From assembly GCF_027595985.1 (NCBI RefSeq), contig NC_073306.1:80762599-80826598 (forward strand): DNA of 64,000 bases, in the 5' to 3' direction. Shown piece by piece: positions 35,503-47,448 of this stretch; position 1 is the stretch's first letter, and every line of letters starts with the position of its first letter. Under the pieces are notes generated by a model. The model searched no databases and was not told the DNA's origin. It worked only from the letters and a program-made list of their open reading frames with translations. The DNA comes from Sorex araneus (Eukaryota > Chordata > Mammalia > Eulipotyphla > Soricidae). A program made the translations under genes and the position numbers.

Positions 35503-36010
35503 AAAAAATAATATTTTAATTAGTCCTTACAAAATTACAAAGTTGTTCATGATTGGGTTTCAGGCATACATTGTTTCACCACCATCCCTTTAGCAGTGCC
35601 CACTTCCCTCACCAATTTCCTCCTCTCCCACATTTGCCTCCCACCCACTAGTCTGCATCAGTGTGGGGCACTTTTTAAAAATATTTAAATTTTTGCATTG
35701 TGGTTTACTATACTGCTGCTGATAGGGTTTCATACACTTTAGGGCTTTTTTTTTTTTTTGTCATTCAGGTAACCAGATTACAACAAGGTTAACTCTCATG
35801 CTCATGGTGAATGCAGGTACTACACCTTCACTACCACCAAGTGCTGCAGCCTCTCCGCTCCTGTCTCTGTCTCTCTTTGTAAACCACTTCCATCCACACC
35901 CCACACCAGAAAAACCCAATTGGCAGTCTGTGTTCTAGAATCAGAGACTAAGGTTGGTTCTCGTTGGTTAATGTTATTTTGATTCTCTATATCTCCAAAG
36001 TAGATCTGTT
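35503..36010 (-). mobile_element. L1 3'-UTR fragment, antisense
   Basis: Reverse-complement L1 tail: GTTCATGATTGGGTTTCAGG and the CCACCATCCCTTTAGCAGTG motif, then a C-rich tract. A T-run at 35747-35759 suggests a second piece joined behind it. Confidence 0.6.
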
Positions 36011-36022
36011 TCACTTGTTTTT

Positions 36023-36260
36023 AATATTGGGGGGAAGCGTCTGACAGCCCCACTTTGCAGACTGGCCTATTGAGCAAGAGCCCAAGGGTGCGGTGCTGCT
36101 CAGAACCTGAGATACTGAGCCAGGGATATCGGGGTCCCCCTCACAGTACATGGGGACCTCCAGGGCTGCACCCAGGGATGCTTCTCGGACCATAAGGTGA
36201 TGAGAACTGAACCTGGGTCAGGCGCATACTCCCTCATTCATTGTACTATTTTCCAGTCCC
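36023..36260 (-). repeat. Longer SINE variant
   Basis: GACCTCCAGGGCTGCACCCA and TGAACCTGGGTCAGGCGCAT. Confidence 0.65.
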
Positions 36261-36284
36261 AGTAGGTACATTTTCTTTTTTAAA

Positions 36285-36450
36285 ATTTTATTTTTATTAA
36301 AAACGCTGTGATTTACCATGTTGTTGATTATAGAGATGTTTCAGTCATTTAGTGTTCCAATACCAGTGTGACCTTCCCTCCACCAATGACCCCATTTTCC
36401 CTTATAATCCCAAACCTGTGAGCACATAACATTTACTTCATATTACATGT
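36285..36450 (-). mobile_element. Short L1 3' end, antisense
   Basis: Poly-T-rich start, then the diverged tail motif (GTTCCAATACCAGTGTGACC...CCTCCACC). It stops soon after the C-rich region. Confidence 0.5.
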
Positions 36451-36809
36451 TCTAACAAAACTTTAAGAAGTGACAAATAAGATGATCAGAAAATAAATCA
36501 GAGCCAATTTGTGGTTGCTATATTATTTTAACCTATGTAAACAAAAAAATAAAAACCTTTAATACACAAAATAATAGAATGCTTTTCATTTACAAAAGCA
36601 GGTTTTCAATTCTGAAATCTAAGATATATTTTATTAAATTTTGTTTCATATTTGAATCTCATTATGGTAATAATCATGCTTATCTGTCTTTATTAAAACT
36701 TTTAAAGAAATTCTAATTTCTAATATTTTGGAGTTTACATGAAATATAAGGCCTACATACGTAAAATTTACCCCCTATATTTTATATAAACTGAATTTTC
36801 AAACCTCTT

Positions 36810-37660
36810 CGTGATGACTTTTTATAGATATCCAATATTCCACCACCAATACCACCAGCATTGTCATCTTCCCTCCACCGTTGTCTCAAATTTTCCCAAA
36901 CATCCCTCATGCCTGCCTCCATAACAATTTATTTTATATTGCTTGCTATCAATAAATTGATAACAGAGTAATCAAAACATATTTCCTTAGAAGAAAATTA
37001 GTGTAAATTGTATCTCACCATGGAGACATTAAGTCCTCGTAGGAGGTTATTACTAAGATGTTACAGTAAGCTTTCTGTGTTACTATTAGGGTTTTTTGAG
37101 ATTGGTTGCCTTCTATGTCACATCCATCCAATCTGGTATGCTAATACTGGATTATCACTATTGTAGAGTTTGGAGGCATCACTCCAAAAAGTCCAAAATT
37201 TTTAACTGTGTGATACAGCTGGAGTTAAATTTTTAACTAGATGGCAACTTTGGGGTGTAGCCATGACTGCTTGGGCTTTCAGAAGTATAGGAAGCTGGGG
37301 GGAGATAACCCATCCTGATCCTGAGAAAGCCAGGAGATTTCAGTCAAAAAGACCCATATACCCAAATTTTCAGCAGGTTGATTTCTGGTTGAGCCTTAGT
37401 CGTCAGAAAATGGAGTCTGGCCTGAGTCATGGGGGCAGTTTTGCAGTGTGGGAGCAAGAGGCTGCGGGGACTCTGGGCGGGCACTGGACTGACCTGCCCC
37501 TCTCCAGGGTGTCTTGGATGTTTTGGATGTCTCAGTCTGAGCAAATGTCCAAGAAGATTTTTTCGTGGTAAGTTAATCTCTTTCAAGATTTATTTATGAG
37601 TCCCTGAGCAAGACTGGGAAATGAGCTTACATTGTGCCAAAAGTGGTTGTGGGCCCCATT
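36810..37660 (-). mobile_element. L1 3' end plus lineage-specific module, antisense
   Basis: A diverged tail (36810-36960) is followed by AT-rich sequence. From about 37240 comes the same module as at 18640 and 19880-20300: CTTTGGGGTGT, then a CATGACTGC-like motif, then AAATTTTCAGCAGGTTGATT. The long open frames here are not supported as genes. Confidence 0.55.
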
Positions 37661-37875
37661 ATATTACCATTTTAAAGGCAAATCAATGTAAATAGGAAAT
37701 AAATTTTATTATTATTAGGAAGAATTAAAAAGAACTTCTCGTAAAGCTACTTTTCATTATGACTTTGAGAAAATTAGATTCTAAGTCAGTATTAAATTGT
37801 ATTCTTTGGAATGAACTGAGAACAAATTTATTTTCATATTATCTTATTTGGGTTTATCACCTCTGTGGTTCTTAG

Positions 37876-38151
<276 letters not shown>

Positions 38152-38457
38152 TAAGTGGTTTTTTATTCTCATGTATTTCTCATAGTCTCATTTATTTATT
38201 TTTAAGACATACCTTTTTATGTTTTATTTAATTTTTTATATATCTTATAACATCTAAGAGTTTGTTCATTTAAATCCCAAACTTCTAACTAGAATCAGTA
38301 GAGACTAACTTTTAATATTAGAGGAGCATTGTTTTAGAGCTTGATCTGGGACAGGAGAAACGAATGCTGTGTTCTCCTGTCATTTGAATGAATCATTCTA
38401 TGTCATGATTTCTCAAGGATGGCATTATTATTTTGGGTCATTAAATTAAAATTTGGA

Positions 38458-38607
38458 TTTAGGCCACACTGGGCAGTGGTGGAGCCTACTCCTAGCTTAG
38501 TGCTTGACAGTTGCTCCTGGTGGTATTCTGGGAACCATGTGGTGCAGGAGATTGAATATGCACCTCCTGCATGCAAAGCATCAGCCCTTGAATTCTCTCT
38601 CCAGCCC
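38458..38607 (-). repeat. Diverged SOR-type SINE
   Basis: GGCCACACTGGGCAGTGGTG to TTCTCTCTCCAGCCCC. Confidence 0.75.
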
Positions 38608-39188
38608 CACATATTCTGTATTGTACATTTTAGGCAGCTAAACTATTCCGACTCTCTTGCTCCTAAATGCTGGTGGAGCATCTTGCCACTCCCTGCCTCC
38701 TTCCCTGACACTATGCATCCCTCCAGTTTTGGTCAACAGAGCACACTGCCAGTATCCTCTGGAACATACAGTTAGCCTCTATTGAGAGAAATTGTTGTAT
38801 GTTGACTTCTATGTTATTGCAGTGCAGAGGTTTAAATGAACTATGTATATTTATGAGATATGAGATCTTAAATTCTGTTATAACAGACCACTGTTCTTGT
38901 GGCTTATATGTGGTCAAATATTGAAACTAGAACATATATTGAAATAATAATTAGGGACTTCATGTTGATAAACATGTAAAGTTGTCATTAGAGAAATTAG
39001 AGAAATAATGAAAGAAGTTGAGTTAATTATCATTCAAATTGAATAGAATTCCATTTTCTACTTTACAGCTATCGTAACATTGTGAATAATTATTTGATAT
39101 TTATTTTTGCTAAATTAATGCAAGAAGGAAGTAATTTTTTAGTGTACTTCTTCAAAATTACATATATATATATCCTTAGAAAAAATTA

Positions 39189-39370
39189 GGGCCAGAAGAT
39201 AACTTATTGGTGGAGTGTTTGCCTTACAGGCATTAAGCCTTGAGTTGGTTCCCTGACACCAGCCTCCACATACCAAGTACTGTCCCATGGCACTGCTTTG
39301 GAATCCTTGGCTACAATGAAAGTGTGTGACCCTTGGTGAGCACCACAACAATCTGTAAGCACTGTAAGCA
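39189..39370 (+). repeat. tRNA-SINE (ID-like), long
   Basis: GGCCAGAAGATAACTTATTG head and CTTGAGTTGGTTCCCTGAC. Confidence 0.6.
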
Positions 39371-39713
39371 AAGTATGTGCCTAGGGACTGATGGAGGAAT
39401 ATTGGTGCATTATTCTCTTTTGTTTTTTTCAAATGCCAGCTCACTTCTATTTTCATCTTTCCCCCACCTTTCCACACCCATTTGGTAAACTTAATTCTGT
39501 GATCAAAGTCTAAGGATTGGTTTTTATTAGCCATTACCTATTCCCTTGCTCAGTTTCCTTATATTTCACATATGTGTAGTATCATTGGGTATTTTTATTT
39601 CTCTTTCTGTTAAATGATGTTAAAATAATATTAAAACAATATTCTCTAGATCCACCCAAATTGTAACAAAATACAAGATTTTATCTTTCCTTATGGCTGA
39701 CTAATTTTCTGTT

Positions 39714-39743
39714 GTGTGTGTTTACACACACACACACACACAC
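39714..39743. repeat. (TG)n/(CA)n microsatellite
   Basis: A short GTGTGTGT run switching to (AC)n. Confidence 0.9.
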
Positions 39744-39971
39744 ATCCCACATGTGTGTGTCCATATGAGTATTGTGCCGGATGTTGAAACCAGGGTCTCA
39801 CAAATACAAGGGAAGTGCTGTGCTGCAGGGACTGAGTAAAATATAAGCATTAATTCTGTTTTTAACCATGTTACTTCAATTAAAAAGAAACTTGGAAATT
39901 GACAAATTTGTAATATTACATAATGATATTGTCAATATCAGCTTCAAAACTTAGTTTTCATTTATTGTTGT

Positions 39972-40175
39972 TGGTTTTTTTTTTTGTTTTTGTTTTTTTT
40001 TTGCTTTTTGGTTCACACCTGGCGATACACAGGGGTTACTCCTGTTACTCCTGGCTCTGCACTCAGGAATCACTCCTGGCAGTGCTCGGGAGACCATATG
40101 GGATGCTGGGAATCGAACCCGGATCGACTGTGTGCAAGGCAAACGCCCTACCCGCTGTGCTGTCGCTCCAGCCCC
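39972..40175 (-). repeat. SOR-type SINE
   Basis: Near-consensus with an extra TTACTCCTG repeat and a long T-rich tail. Confidence 0.92.
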
Positions 40176-40351
40176 TCATTTGCTTATTATTAAGAAATGC
40201 AGAAATTACTAAATCACTAAGTAATGCCTTCTAAACACTTAACACAGGGCCTTTCTATAATAAGACCCATAAAGTACCCCTGGATGTGAAGGGATATGAT
40301 GTGTATTCTGTTCATGGTTTTCATTGTATTTCTTGATGGCTAATGATGTTG

Positions 40352-40495
40352 GCAATTTTTCTTGTTTTGTTTTGGGGCCACACCCACTGGTGCTCATGGC
40401 TTGCTGGGACCTGGGGGACCTTATGAAGTGCCAGGAATTGAACCTGGGGTGGCTGTGTATAAGACCAGTGCCCTACACTCTGTACTCTCTCCTTC
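40352..40495 (-). repeat. SOR-type SINE, internally deleted
   Basis: GGGGCCACACCCACTGGTGC to CTCTGTACTCTCTCC, lacking about 30 nt of the body. Confidence 0.8.
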
Positions 40496-40943
40496 ATGTG
40501 CTTACTTCATCCATATATCTTCTTTAAAGAAGGGTCTCCATATCCTTTGTTCGTATTTCAATTATTTGTTATTTATTTATATTATTGTAAGATCTCATAT
40601 ATTTTGATTAGTGGACTCCTAAGAGACTTGGCATGCAGACATTTTCTCCCATTATATGGGGTTTTTTTGTGTTTTTTTTTTGTTTTTTATTGAAGTAACA
40701 CTGACTTATTATGTAGATTTGAGGGTACAGCCTTGTAAATCAGAAATCTGTTCATTCACTATGAACACTGTGGACACTGTTCACCACTAGAATTCCATAT
40801 AAAGCAGTGCTTACATCATCTTTATGTAGTCATCTGTCTGTGGACATTTAATTTGTTGCAACTCTTGGTTACAGTGAATGATGCTGCAGTGACATAGGTT
40901 TGCTTACTATCTTTCTAAATTAGTTTTGATTATTTTTGCATAA

Positions 40944-41191
40944 CTGTCACTGTCATCCTGTTGCTCATCGATTTGTTCGAGCGGGCACCAGTAAGATCTC
41001 TCATTGAGAGACTTATTATTACTGTTTTTGGCATATCCAATATGCACGGGTAGCTTGCCAGGCTCTTCCGTGCGGGCCCCATAGTCTCAGTAGCTTGTCG
41101 GGCTCTCCGGGAGTGGCGGAGAGCACACAGGAATCGAACACAGGTCGGCTGCGTGAAAGGCGAACGCCCAACCACTGTGCTATCGCTCCAG
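40944..41191 (-). repeat. tRNA-headed SINE, long body (SINE-B), part of U6 chimera
   Basis: The same body type as 3133, 35234 and 43490. Its 5' end (reverse of GGGCTGGAGCGATAGC) is joined directly at 41191/41192 to U6 snRNA sequence. Confidence 0.85.
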
Positions 41192-41229
41192 CCCTGCGCA
41201 AGGATGACACGCAAATTCGTGAAGCGTTC
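41192..41229 (+). pseudogene. RNU6: U6 snRNA 3'-end fragment fused to a SINE
   Basis: These 38 nt match the 3' end of spliceosomal U6 snRNA as I know it, including AAGGATGACACGCAAATTCG and GAAGCGTTC. It has no U6 5' end or promoter, so it is a retropseudogene fragment. It shares one 13-nt target-site duplication with the adjoining SINE, whose orientation is opposite. Confidence 0.9.
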
Positions 41230-41284
41230 TATTTTTGCATAAGTATTCATAACTATTCAGATGGGGAATAGCTGGATGATATGT

Positions 41285-41515
41285 TACTTTTTGTTTTTAT
41301 TGGGGGGGAGCTCCCAAGTGCTTGGGAGCCCTAAATCTTCTTCTGTGATTCTTGGCCAGCTGGGTGGAGATTCAGTGTAGGGGCCTAGTGATGTGATGCT
41401 ATTTGGGCCTTGTACTTTGGGGTATTCCCCTGCCACCTGGGTGGTTGCCAGGACCTTCAGGGCTGCATCTGATGATGTTGCTTGGGAGGTCATGTGGTGC
41501 ATGGGATCAACAGTT
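41285..41515 (-). repeat. Longer SINE variant
   Basis: GGAGCTCCCAAGTGCTTGGG and GACCTTCAGGGCTGCATCTG. Confidence 0.6.
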
Positions 41516-41624
41516 TACATTCCCAGAAACAGTGTTGTGAGATCGCCTTTCCACCACATTCTCAAGAACACTAGTTTCTTATCTTTTTTGGTAATAGCCT
41601 TTCTCACGGTCTAAGGGAGACCAG

Positions 41625-41925
41625 GTACTATGGAATAGAACAAAGGTAGTATTAAGAGGGAATTTTATCACAATAGAGGAACCAGATTAATGAGCAAGGA
41701 AAGTCTCCTTACACCTGAGGAAACTAGAAAAGGAAAAACAAAACCAAAGTAACCTGAGATAGGAAATACAAAAATTTATAGAAAACAAACTATAAGACAG
41801 TATTGAAGATCAGTGAAATGAAGAACTGGTTCTTTGAAAGGTTCAATAAACTTGATAAGTATCTAAATAGGTTTACCAAGAGGGAAAAGGAGAGAAAATC
41901 CTAATAAAAAGAATAAAAAATGAAA
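41625..41925 (+). mobile_element. L1 ORF2 fragment (sense)
   Basis: This is a sense L1 ORF2 piece from the endonuclease-to-RT linker, similar to the part of the 5-kb element with AGAGCTTGTTCTTTGA. It contains GAAGAACTGGTTCTTTGAAA at about 41820 and many stops. Confidence 0.7.
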
Positions 41926-41927
41926 GC

Positions 41928-42072
41928 TGGGGTGGTAGAACAGCAGATGGGGTGATTACCTTGCATGCAACTACCAGGGTGTGATCCCAGCACCCCATAT
42001 GGTCCTCTGAACCCTACTAGGAGTGATTCCTGAACACTGCTAGGTGTGGCCCCCAGACCAGAAAAAAAACAA
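41928..42072 (+). repeat. SOR-type SINE
   Basis: GCTGGGGTGGTAGAACAGCA to GCTAGGTGTGGCCCCCAGAC. Confidence 0.82.
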
Positions 42073-42274
42073 AACTGAAAGATGAAAAGTTACACCTGAT
42101 AGTGTAGTATGATACTTAGAGTAGTATGATAAACTCGAAGCAGAAACTTTAAATGCCATTTAGAAAATTATTACTGTTTCCAGTATAGATCATGGACTTT
42201 TTTTTATTGAGTTCTATCTAAAAACTAAAAATGTTTAATTTCCCCCTAGTAGTTGGTACTGTGAAAGCAGGCCG

Positions 42275-42445
42275 CATAGTCAAGCTAGGTTTACCACTTC
42301 TACCCCTGTGTAGTGCTGACCTAGCAACTTACTATTAATTTCCTCATCTGAAAAATATAATAGCATTTTTCCTCATAGTGTTTTATGGGTTAAGATGCTT
42401 ATAACACAATAAAGTGGCCTGGTCTATATTAAGCATCAGATAAAT
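42275..42445 (+). repeat. MIR SINE
   Basis: ATTTCCTCATCTGAAAAATA, then GTTAAGATGCTTATAACACA, the MIR core order. Confidence 0.65.
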
Positions 42446-43195
42446 TTTGCTGTGTTATTTGTAATAGTAGCTATTTGAAATTACACTTTACCAGTAATTT
42501 AGTTAAAAGATGCTTGGTATATAGGTAAAACTATGGCTAAATCTGGCTAAATCTAATCTTATTCATGTAGCGTTGCATTAAGCAAGCATGTGGTATATAT
42601 TTTAATAAATACTCATGTAAGTTCTCCACTAGAAGATGAGTTTAGGTTATCATATCATTGAGAATCGGTCAAAATTTCATACTGTAGAAAAAGGATAACT
42701 TTGCATCAGTTATTCTTTATTTGTTATCATTAAAAGTGTTAGAAAAAATGAATTAGAGACAGAATTGTAAAGTGTAGGAATCACTGGATTTAGCAGTGAG
42801 GTATATTTGTGGTCTTCTGACTGTGCATTATCTTGTTTTATGTTTTAGCCTTGGTTTTCTCATATTTAGAACAAGGAAGTTGGAGTGTATAGCTTTGTGC
42901 TTTATGGCACTTCAGTCTTCTATTTTAAGCACTAATCACATTCTATTTTGTATTAGGTTAGTCATGTATGTCTGTTATATAAGCCCTTAGAGATTAGATC
43001 ATTTCATTGATGTGAACATTCCCCATGGTATGTAATAAAGTGTCTTGAAATAGTATTTCTGATGAAACTCCCTTTCTGTTTTTTTTTTTAATGGAATTGA
43101 AATATCTCTATTTAAACAAACACTTAATCACACGCTTTTCTCTAAGAAAACCTTTTTGAAGAATTTTCAGCAGTTTGAATACAAAATAAATTATT
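42446..43195. other. BTBD8 intron 2, nothing recognised
   Basis: AT-rich, unique-looking sequence between the MIR at 42275 and the G-rich fragment at 43200. Confidence 0.5.
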
Positions 43196-43199
43196 TTGG

Positions 43200-43350
43200 T
43201 TCTGCTTTGGGGCAGGGGTTGGGATTTGGGATGGAAACATCCGAAATATGGTGGTGGGAAGGTATAATGGTGGTGTAATTGGTGTTCGAATATTAAATGT
43301 AATCAAATATTGTGAACTACTTTATAAAAATAAAATAAAATTTAATAAAA
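43200..43350 (+). repeat. G-rich L1-3'-like fragment
   Basis: A G-rich start (GGGGTTGGGATTTGGGATGG region), GGTGGTGTAATTGGTGTT, and an AAATAAAATAAAA end. It shares its layout with 9395 and 55380. Confidence 0.45.
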
Positions 43351-43489
43351 AAGCATTTAAAGGATTATAATGTAAAAATACTGACTTAAAATTTCTGTAA
43401 ATTATAAAGCAGATTAAATTTTTTCTATATGAAATTCAGTTCTTAAAAAGTATTTTTAATGCACATTTTTACTCTTTAAATAACCAGTG

Positions 43490-43735
43490 GCTGGAGCGAT
43501 AGGCCAAGGAGTAGGTCGTTTGCCTTGTACTTGGACGACCTGAATTCGATTCCTCCACCCCTCTCAGATAGCCCAGCAAGCTACCGAGAGTATCTTGCCC
43601 GCATGGCAGAGCCTGGCAAGCTACCCATGGCGTATTCCATATGCCAAAAACAGTAACAAGTCTCACAATGGAGACGTTACTGGTGCCTGCTGGAGCAAAT
43701 CGATGAGTAATAGGATGACAGTGACAGTGAATAGC
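43490..43735 (+). repeat. tRNA-headed SINE, long body (SINE-B), sense
   Basis: Starts GTGGCTGGAGCGATAGGC, followed by the body GCAAGCTACCGAGAGTAT and AACAAGTCTCACAATGGAGA. Ends in GACAGTGACAGTGA. Confidence 0.9.
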
Positions 43736-43763
43736 TGGTAAAGACTTTAATGTATATTCTTGT

Positions 43764-43945
43764 TGCTACTTTTTTTTCTTGGTTTTGGGGTCACACCTGG
43801 TGATGCACAGGGGTTACTTCTGGCTCTTGCACTCAGAAATTACTCCTGGCCATGCTCAGGGGACCATATGGCACGCTGGGAATCAAACCCGGCTTGGCTG
43901 CATGCAAGGCAAACGCCCTACCCACTGTGCTATCACTCCAGCCCC
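43764..43945 (-). repeat. SOR-type SINE
   Basis: GGGGTCACACCTGGTGATGC through TATCACTCCAGCCCC, with an imperfect flanking repeat TGTTGCT(A/C)CTTTTT. Confidence 0.92.
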
Positions 43946-44164
43946 TGTTGCTCCTTTTTGTAGTAACGTAAAAGTGCATTTCTTTGGTATGCACTCGGAT
44001 AGAATAGGAAATAGTCTTTGAAAACATTCAAAAGAAAATAGTTCTTGAAAAAAAATTTTTTTCTATTGTACTGTCTTCAATTGTGGCTCAAATTATTGCC
44101 AGTGGAAAGTAGTACTAATAACCTCATGATTAATATTTAACTCATGATCATAAAAATCTTTTAC

Positions 44165-44332
44165 AGGGGTGAAGCAATAGTACCATGGGGAAGGTGCTTA
44201 CCTTGTACATGTCTTACTCAGGTTCAGTTCCTGGCACCCTTAATGTCCCCTGAACCCCTGACAGGAGTTATCCCAAAGCTTAGAGACAAGAGTAAGTGCT
44301 GAGTGCTACCAGTTGCAGCCCAAAAACACAAA
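44165..44332 (+). repeat. Diverged SOR-type SINE
   Basis: GGGGTGAAGCAATAGTACCA to CCAGTTGCAGCCCAAAAAC. Its A-tail grades into the purine repeat. Confidence 0.8.
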
Positions 44333-44425
44333 AAAAGAAAAGAAAGGAAAAAAAGAAAAGAAAAAAGAAAAGAAAAGAAAAGAAAAGAGGAGGGTACGGG
44401 AGGGGAGGGGAGGGGAGGGGAGGAA
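44331..44425. repeat. (AAAAG)n then (GGGGA)n microsatellite
   Basis: A purine tract grown from the SINE tail. Confidence 0.95.
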
Positions 44426-44768
44426 GAAATAAATCTAGGCTTTTCTTGTTACACCCAGAAGAGACTGTGTATGTATATTTATGAGGGAAACTTTAATTTT
44501 TCAGCTTTGAAAATGAATATACCAGGATCAAATGACAATCAGTGAAACAGAATGGTACAGAGTAAAGGGGACCATTTCCTGTAGCTTTCTTGAGTCGTGG
44601 ATACTTTCTCTTTCATATCCCTAGTAGTGGTGCTGAAAGAGTGGAATGATGTTGAATTGACAGCACTTGAATATATTAATTATATTTTCTTGTTTTCTTC
44701 AATATGCTATCTGATTCTCACTGGACAAAGATTGTGCCCCTCCCCCTTTACCTCAGAGCATGCTTTTT

Positions 44769-44917
44769 TTTTTTTCTTTTTGGGTCACACCCGGCATGCA
44801 CAGGGGTTACTCCTGGCTCTGCACTCAGGAATTACCCCTGGTGGTGCTCAGGGGACCATATGGGATGCTGGGAATCAAACCCAAACGCCCTACCTGCTGT
44901 GCTATCACTCCAGTCCC
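44769..44917 (-). repeat. SOR-type SINE, young
   Basis: 15-nt duplications CAGAGCATGCTTTTT (44754-44768 and 44918-44932). About 20 nt of the head are deleted. Confidence 0.94.
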
Positions 44918-45214
44918 CAGAGCATGCTTTTTATATGCAGATAAATCCCTAATTCATTCTGAACCTTCTCTAGCCAATTCTTAGCAAACAGGGCCAAATA
45001 CCAAACAACTGAAGACTTTTCTCATATTCCTGAAAATTATTCATATTGCTTCATTCTAAGATTACTCAGCTCTTTATCTTGCTTTACCCATTTCCCCCAC
45101 CACAAGGACCACAGTAAGGCTTTTGTCACGTTTTGCCCTTCCTCTTTCTACTTCTGTTCTGACCCTTTTTTTCCCATGTGTCCCTGGGTGGCATGCTGTG
45201 CCCGCCTTCCTCTT

Positions 45215-45625
45215 GGGAACTTTAAATAAAGACATCCATAAGTCAAAGGAATCATTGGATAGAAAAGATGATCAGAAACAAGATAACTATAAGTTGGGGA
45301 GCAAGACTGGGCAGAACAGGCTGAAGAGCAGACTTCAAAGAGGGGCGCGAAGTCTGGCTTTATACTAAATATAGTTTGGGTGATGCAACTATTCATACAT
45401 ATTTAGGAATTTTCCAGGGAGATTAGCATATTTATTGAGGGAACAGTGAACATTTGTATTTGAGAACATAAAGTGAACATACATAAGCATATATTATGTG
45501 TATAGGAAATGACAAAAAAATAACTCCAGGGGTATTTTTGATGGTAATGAGAAAATAGTTGACTGTCTGTCCAGGAGGGCTCTTTTGTACAGTCTCTAGT
45601 GACCATTTCTGCAGGGGCCTGGGAT
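45215..45625 (-). repeat. Possible solo endogenous-retrovirus LTR
   Basis: In reverse it has a TATAAAG box followed by a GCGCCCCTCTTTGAAGTC-type promoter-proximal segment, then AATAAAG-like text, an arrangement like class II LTRs. No coding parts are seen. Borders are approximate and the assignment is weak. Confidence 0.3.
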
Positions 45626-45769
45626 CATTATCAGTACAAAGGTATGTGGGGTTTTATTTATTTTGTTTTTGTGCCCCACACCTATTGACTCTTACATAAG
45701 AAACTATGACACTTTTAGGACACCTATATGCCAAGAGCAGATAACAAAGACCAAATAAGGTTGTTTTTT

Positions 45770-46052
45770 GTTTGTTTTATTCGAATGGGGAGGGAGATCT
45801 TAGTACACAGGGTACCAGGGCATACTCCCAGCAGTACATGGCCAAACTGGCTAGATTGCTTCATGTTCAGGGCAGGTATGCAGTATTGTGTGACTGAGTG
45901 ATTGTAGGTGCCACTAGGGCTGGCCCAGCAATGCTCAGAGGTCTTCAGGGCTATATCTAATGATACTTGGGGGCCAAGTGATGTCAGTGATCAAATGCAT
46001 GACCGTGCACATGCAAGGCATGTGCATCATCCTTTTGAAACATTTCTCTGAC
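45770..46052 (-). repeat. Longer SINE variant, diverged
   Basis: GGTCTTCAGGGCTATATCTA, then GCACATGCAAGGCATGTGCA. Confidence 0.6.
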
Positions 46053-46924
46053 CCTCAAATACTTATTTCTTCTTATGGATCACAGTATCACAAACCATTG
46101 TTGAAAACAGTTCTTGGACAGTCACTTTATTCCACTAATCTGTATTGTTGTCCTTATATTGTAACACATTGTTGATGGCTGTAGCTTTTTAGGAAGCTTA
46201 GCATTTGAGAAGTACAAATCCTTCAATTTTTTTTCTCTGTCAAGCTTCTGAATCTTTTGCATATCTGTTTGAATTTCAGAATTGTCTTGTTAATTTCTGT
46301 AGAAAGTGCAGCTGGAATTTTGATAGATATTGCCTTGAATTTTTAGATCAGAATAACTGCCAAATCTTCCAACTCATTAACATGGAATATAGTCCCACTT
46401 AATTAATTGCTTTCAGTGTGGTTTTATAGGTGTTTAGTGTGTAAGTTTTGGGATATTTTGTTTAATATATGTCTTAAGTATTTTTGATATTGCAAATGGA
46501 ATCTTTAAATTTCATAATATATTGTCCCTTGGTAGTATATTTATGCATAATTCATTTTTTCACATTTATCTTTCAGAAGCTTTGCAGATCTTATTTAACA
46601 AATGAATCGTTTTGGCAGATTTCCAAGATTTTCTATATACACATTTGTTATTTATATAAAGCGATACCTATTTTTCCAATCCAGATGCCTTTTTTTTTTT
46701 TGTCTAATTGTATGTTACCTCCAGTTTTGTGTTGAATGGAAGTGGTATGAACAGAAAACCATCTCATACTAAGAGGAAAACTTTCAGTCTATCATCATTA
46801 AGTATTATATTTGCTATGGGGTTTTCATAGAAAAAAAATTCTCTTTCCTTGTTTGTTAAATGATTATCATGGCAAGGTGTTGGATTTGTCAAATTCTTGT
46901 TGTGATTCTTATTCTCTTAATATG

Positions 46925-47215
46925 GTGTCTATTCAGGGTGCTTTAACAAAGTAACACAGATTGGGTGACTTGTAAAGAACAGTGATTTATGACTTGCAGT
47001 TTTGGAGGCTGGGAGTTCTGGATTGAATCTTCCCAGCATGGGAAGATTCTGATGAAGACCCTATTCAGAGTTGCAGACTGCTGGTTCTCACTGTGCCTTG
47101 TCACATGGTGGAAGGAGGGAAGGGATTTCTATGGAGCCTCTTTTATAAGATCATTAATATTATTTATGAGAACAAAGCTTCTTGAAGGTCCCATCTCTTA
47201 AGACCATAGCATTGA
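46925..47215 (-). repeat. MaLR-like LTR fragment
   Basis: GGGTGCTTTAACAAAGTAAC, then TTTTGGAGGCTGGGAGTTCT, GTCACATGGTGGAAGGAGGG and CTTTTATAAGATCATTAA. Same family as 26862, nested inside old L1. Confidence 0.55.
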
Positions 47216-47317
47216 ATATTTAATTCTGACATAACATTCTTTTTTAATTCTGACATAACATTTTGGTAGGCACAGATATGTAAACTATGGAATATGATGT
47301 ATAACATTGAAATTTGT

Positions 47318-47448
47318 TTTGGAGGAATACCCAGTGTGCTTAGGACTTATTCCTGACTCTGCACCCAGGGATCACTCTTGGGGTGCTGGGGATAGAACTC
47401 AGGTTGGCCACGTGCAAGGCCTTACCTGTTATATTATTGCTCTGGCCC
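47318..47448 (-). repeat. SOR-type SINE, diverged
   Basis: CCTGACTCTGCACCCAGGGA to TATTGCTCTGGCCCC. Confidence 0.8.

Larger units (their letters stand above)
39560..41610 (-). mobile_element. Antisense L1 fragments split by SINEs
   Basis: Reverse-complement L1 ORF2/3' sequence occurs at about 39560-39720, 40220-40340, 40500-40940, 41243-41284 and 41516-41610. It includes the AACTCTTGGTTACAGTGAATGATGC-like region. The pieces are in a consistent order and are interrupted by SINEs, one of them the U6 chimera. This is probably one or two old insertions. Confidence 0.65.

Noticed and set aside
43469-43666. Peptide MRLVTVFGI... also seen at 3192
   Set aside because: Both are translations of the SINE-B body in the same phase, not related genes.
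45123-45368. 81-codon frame as a small gene
   Set aside because: It overlaps a possible solo LTR and has no recognisable domain.
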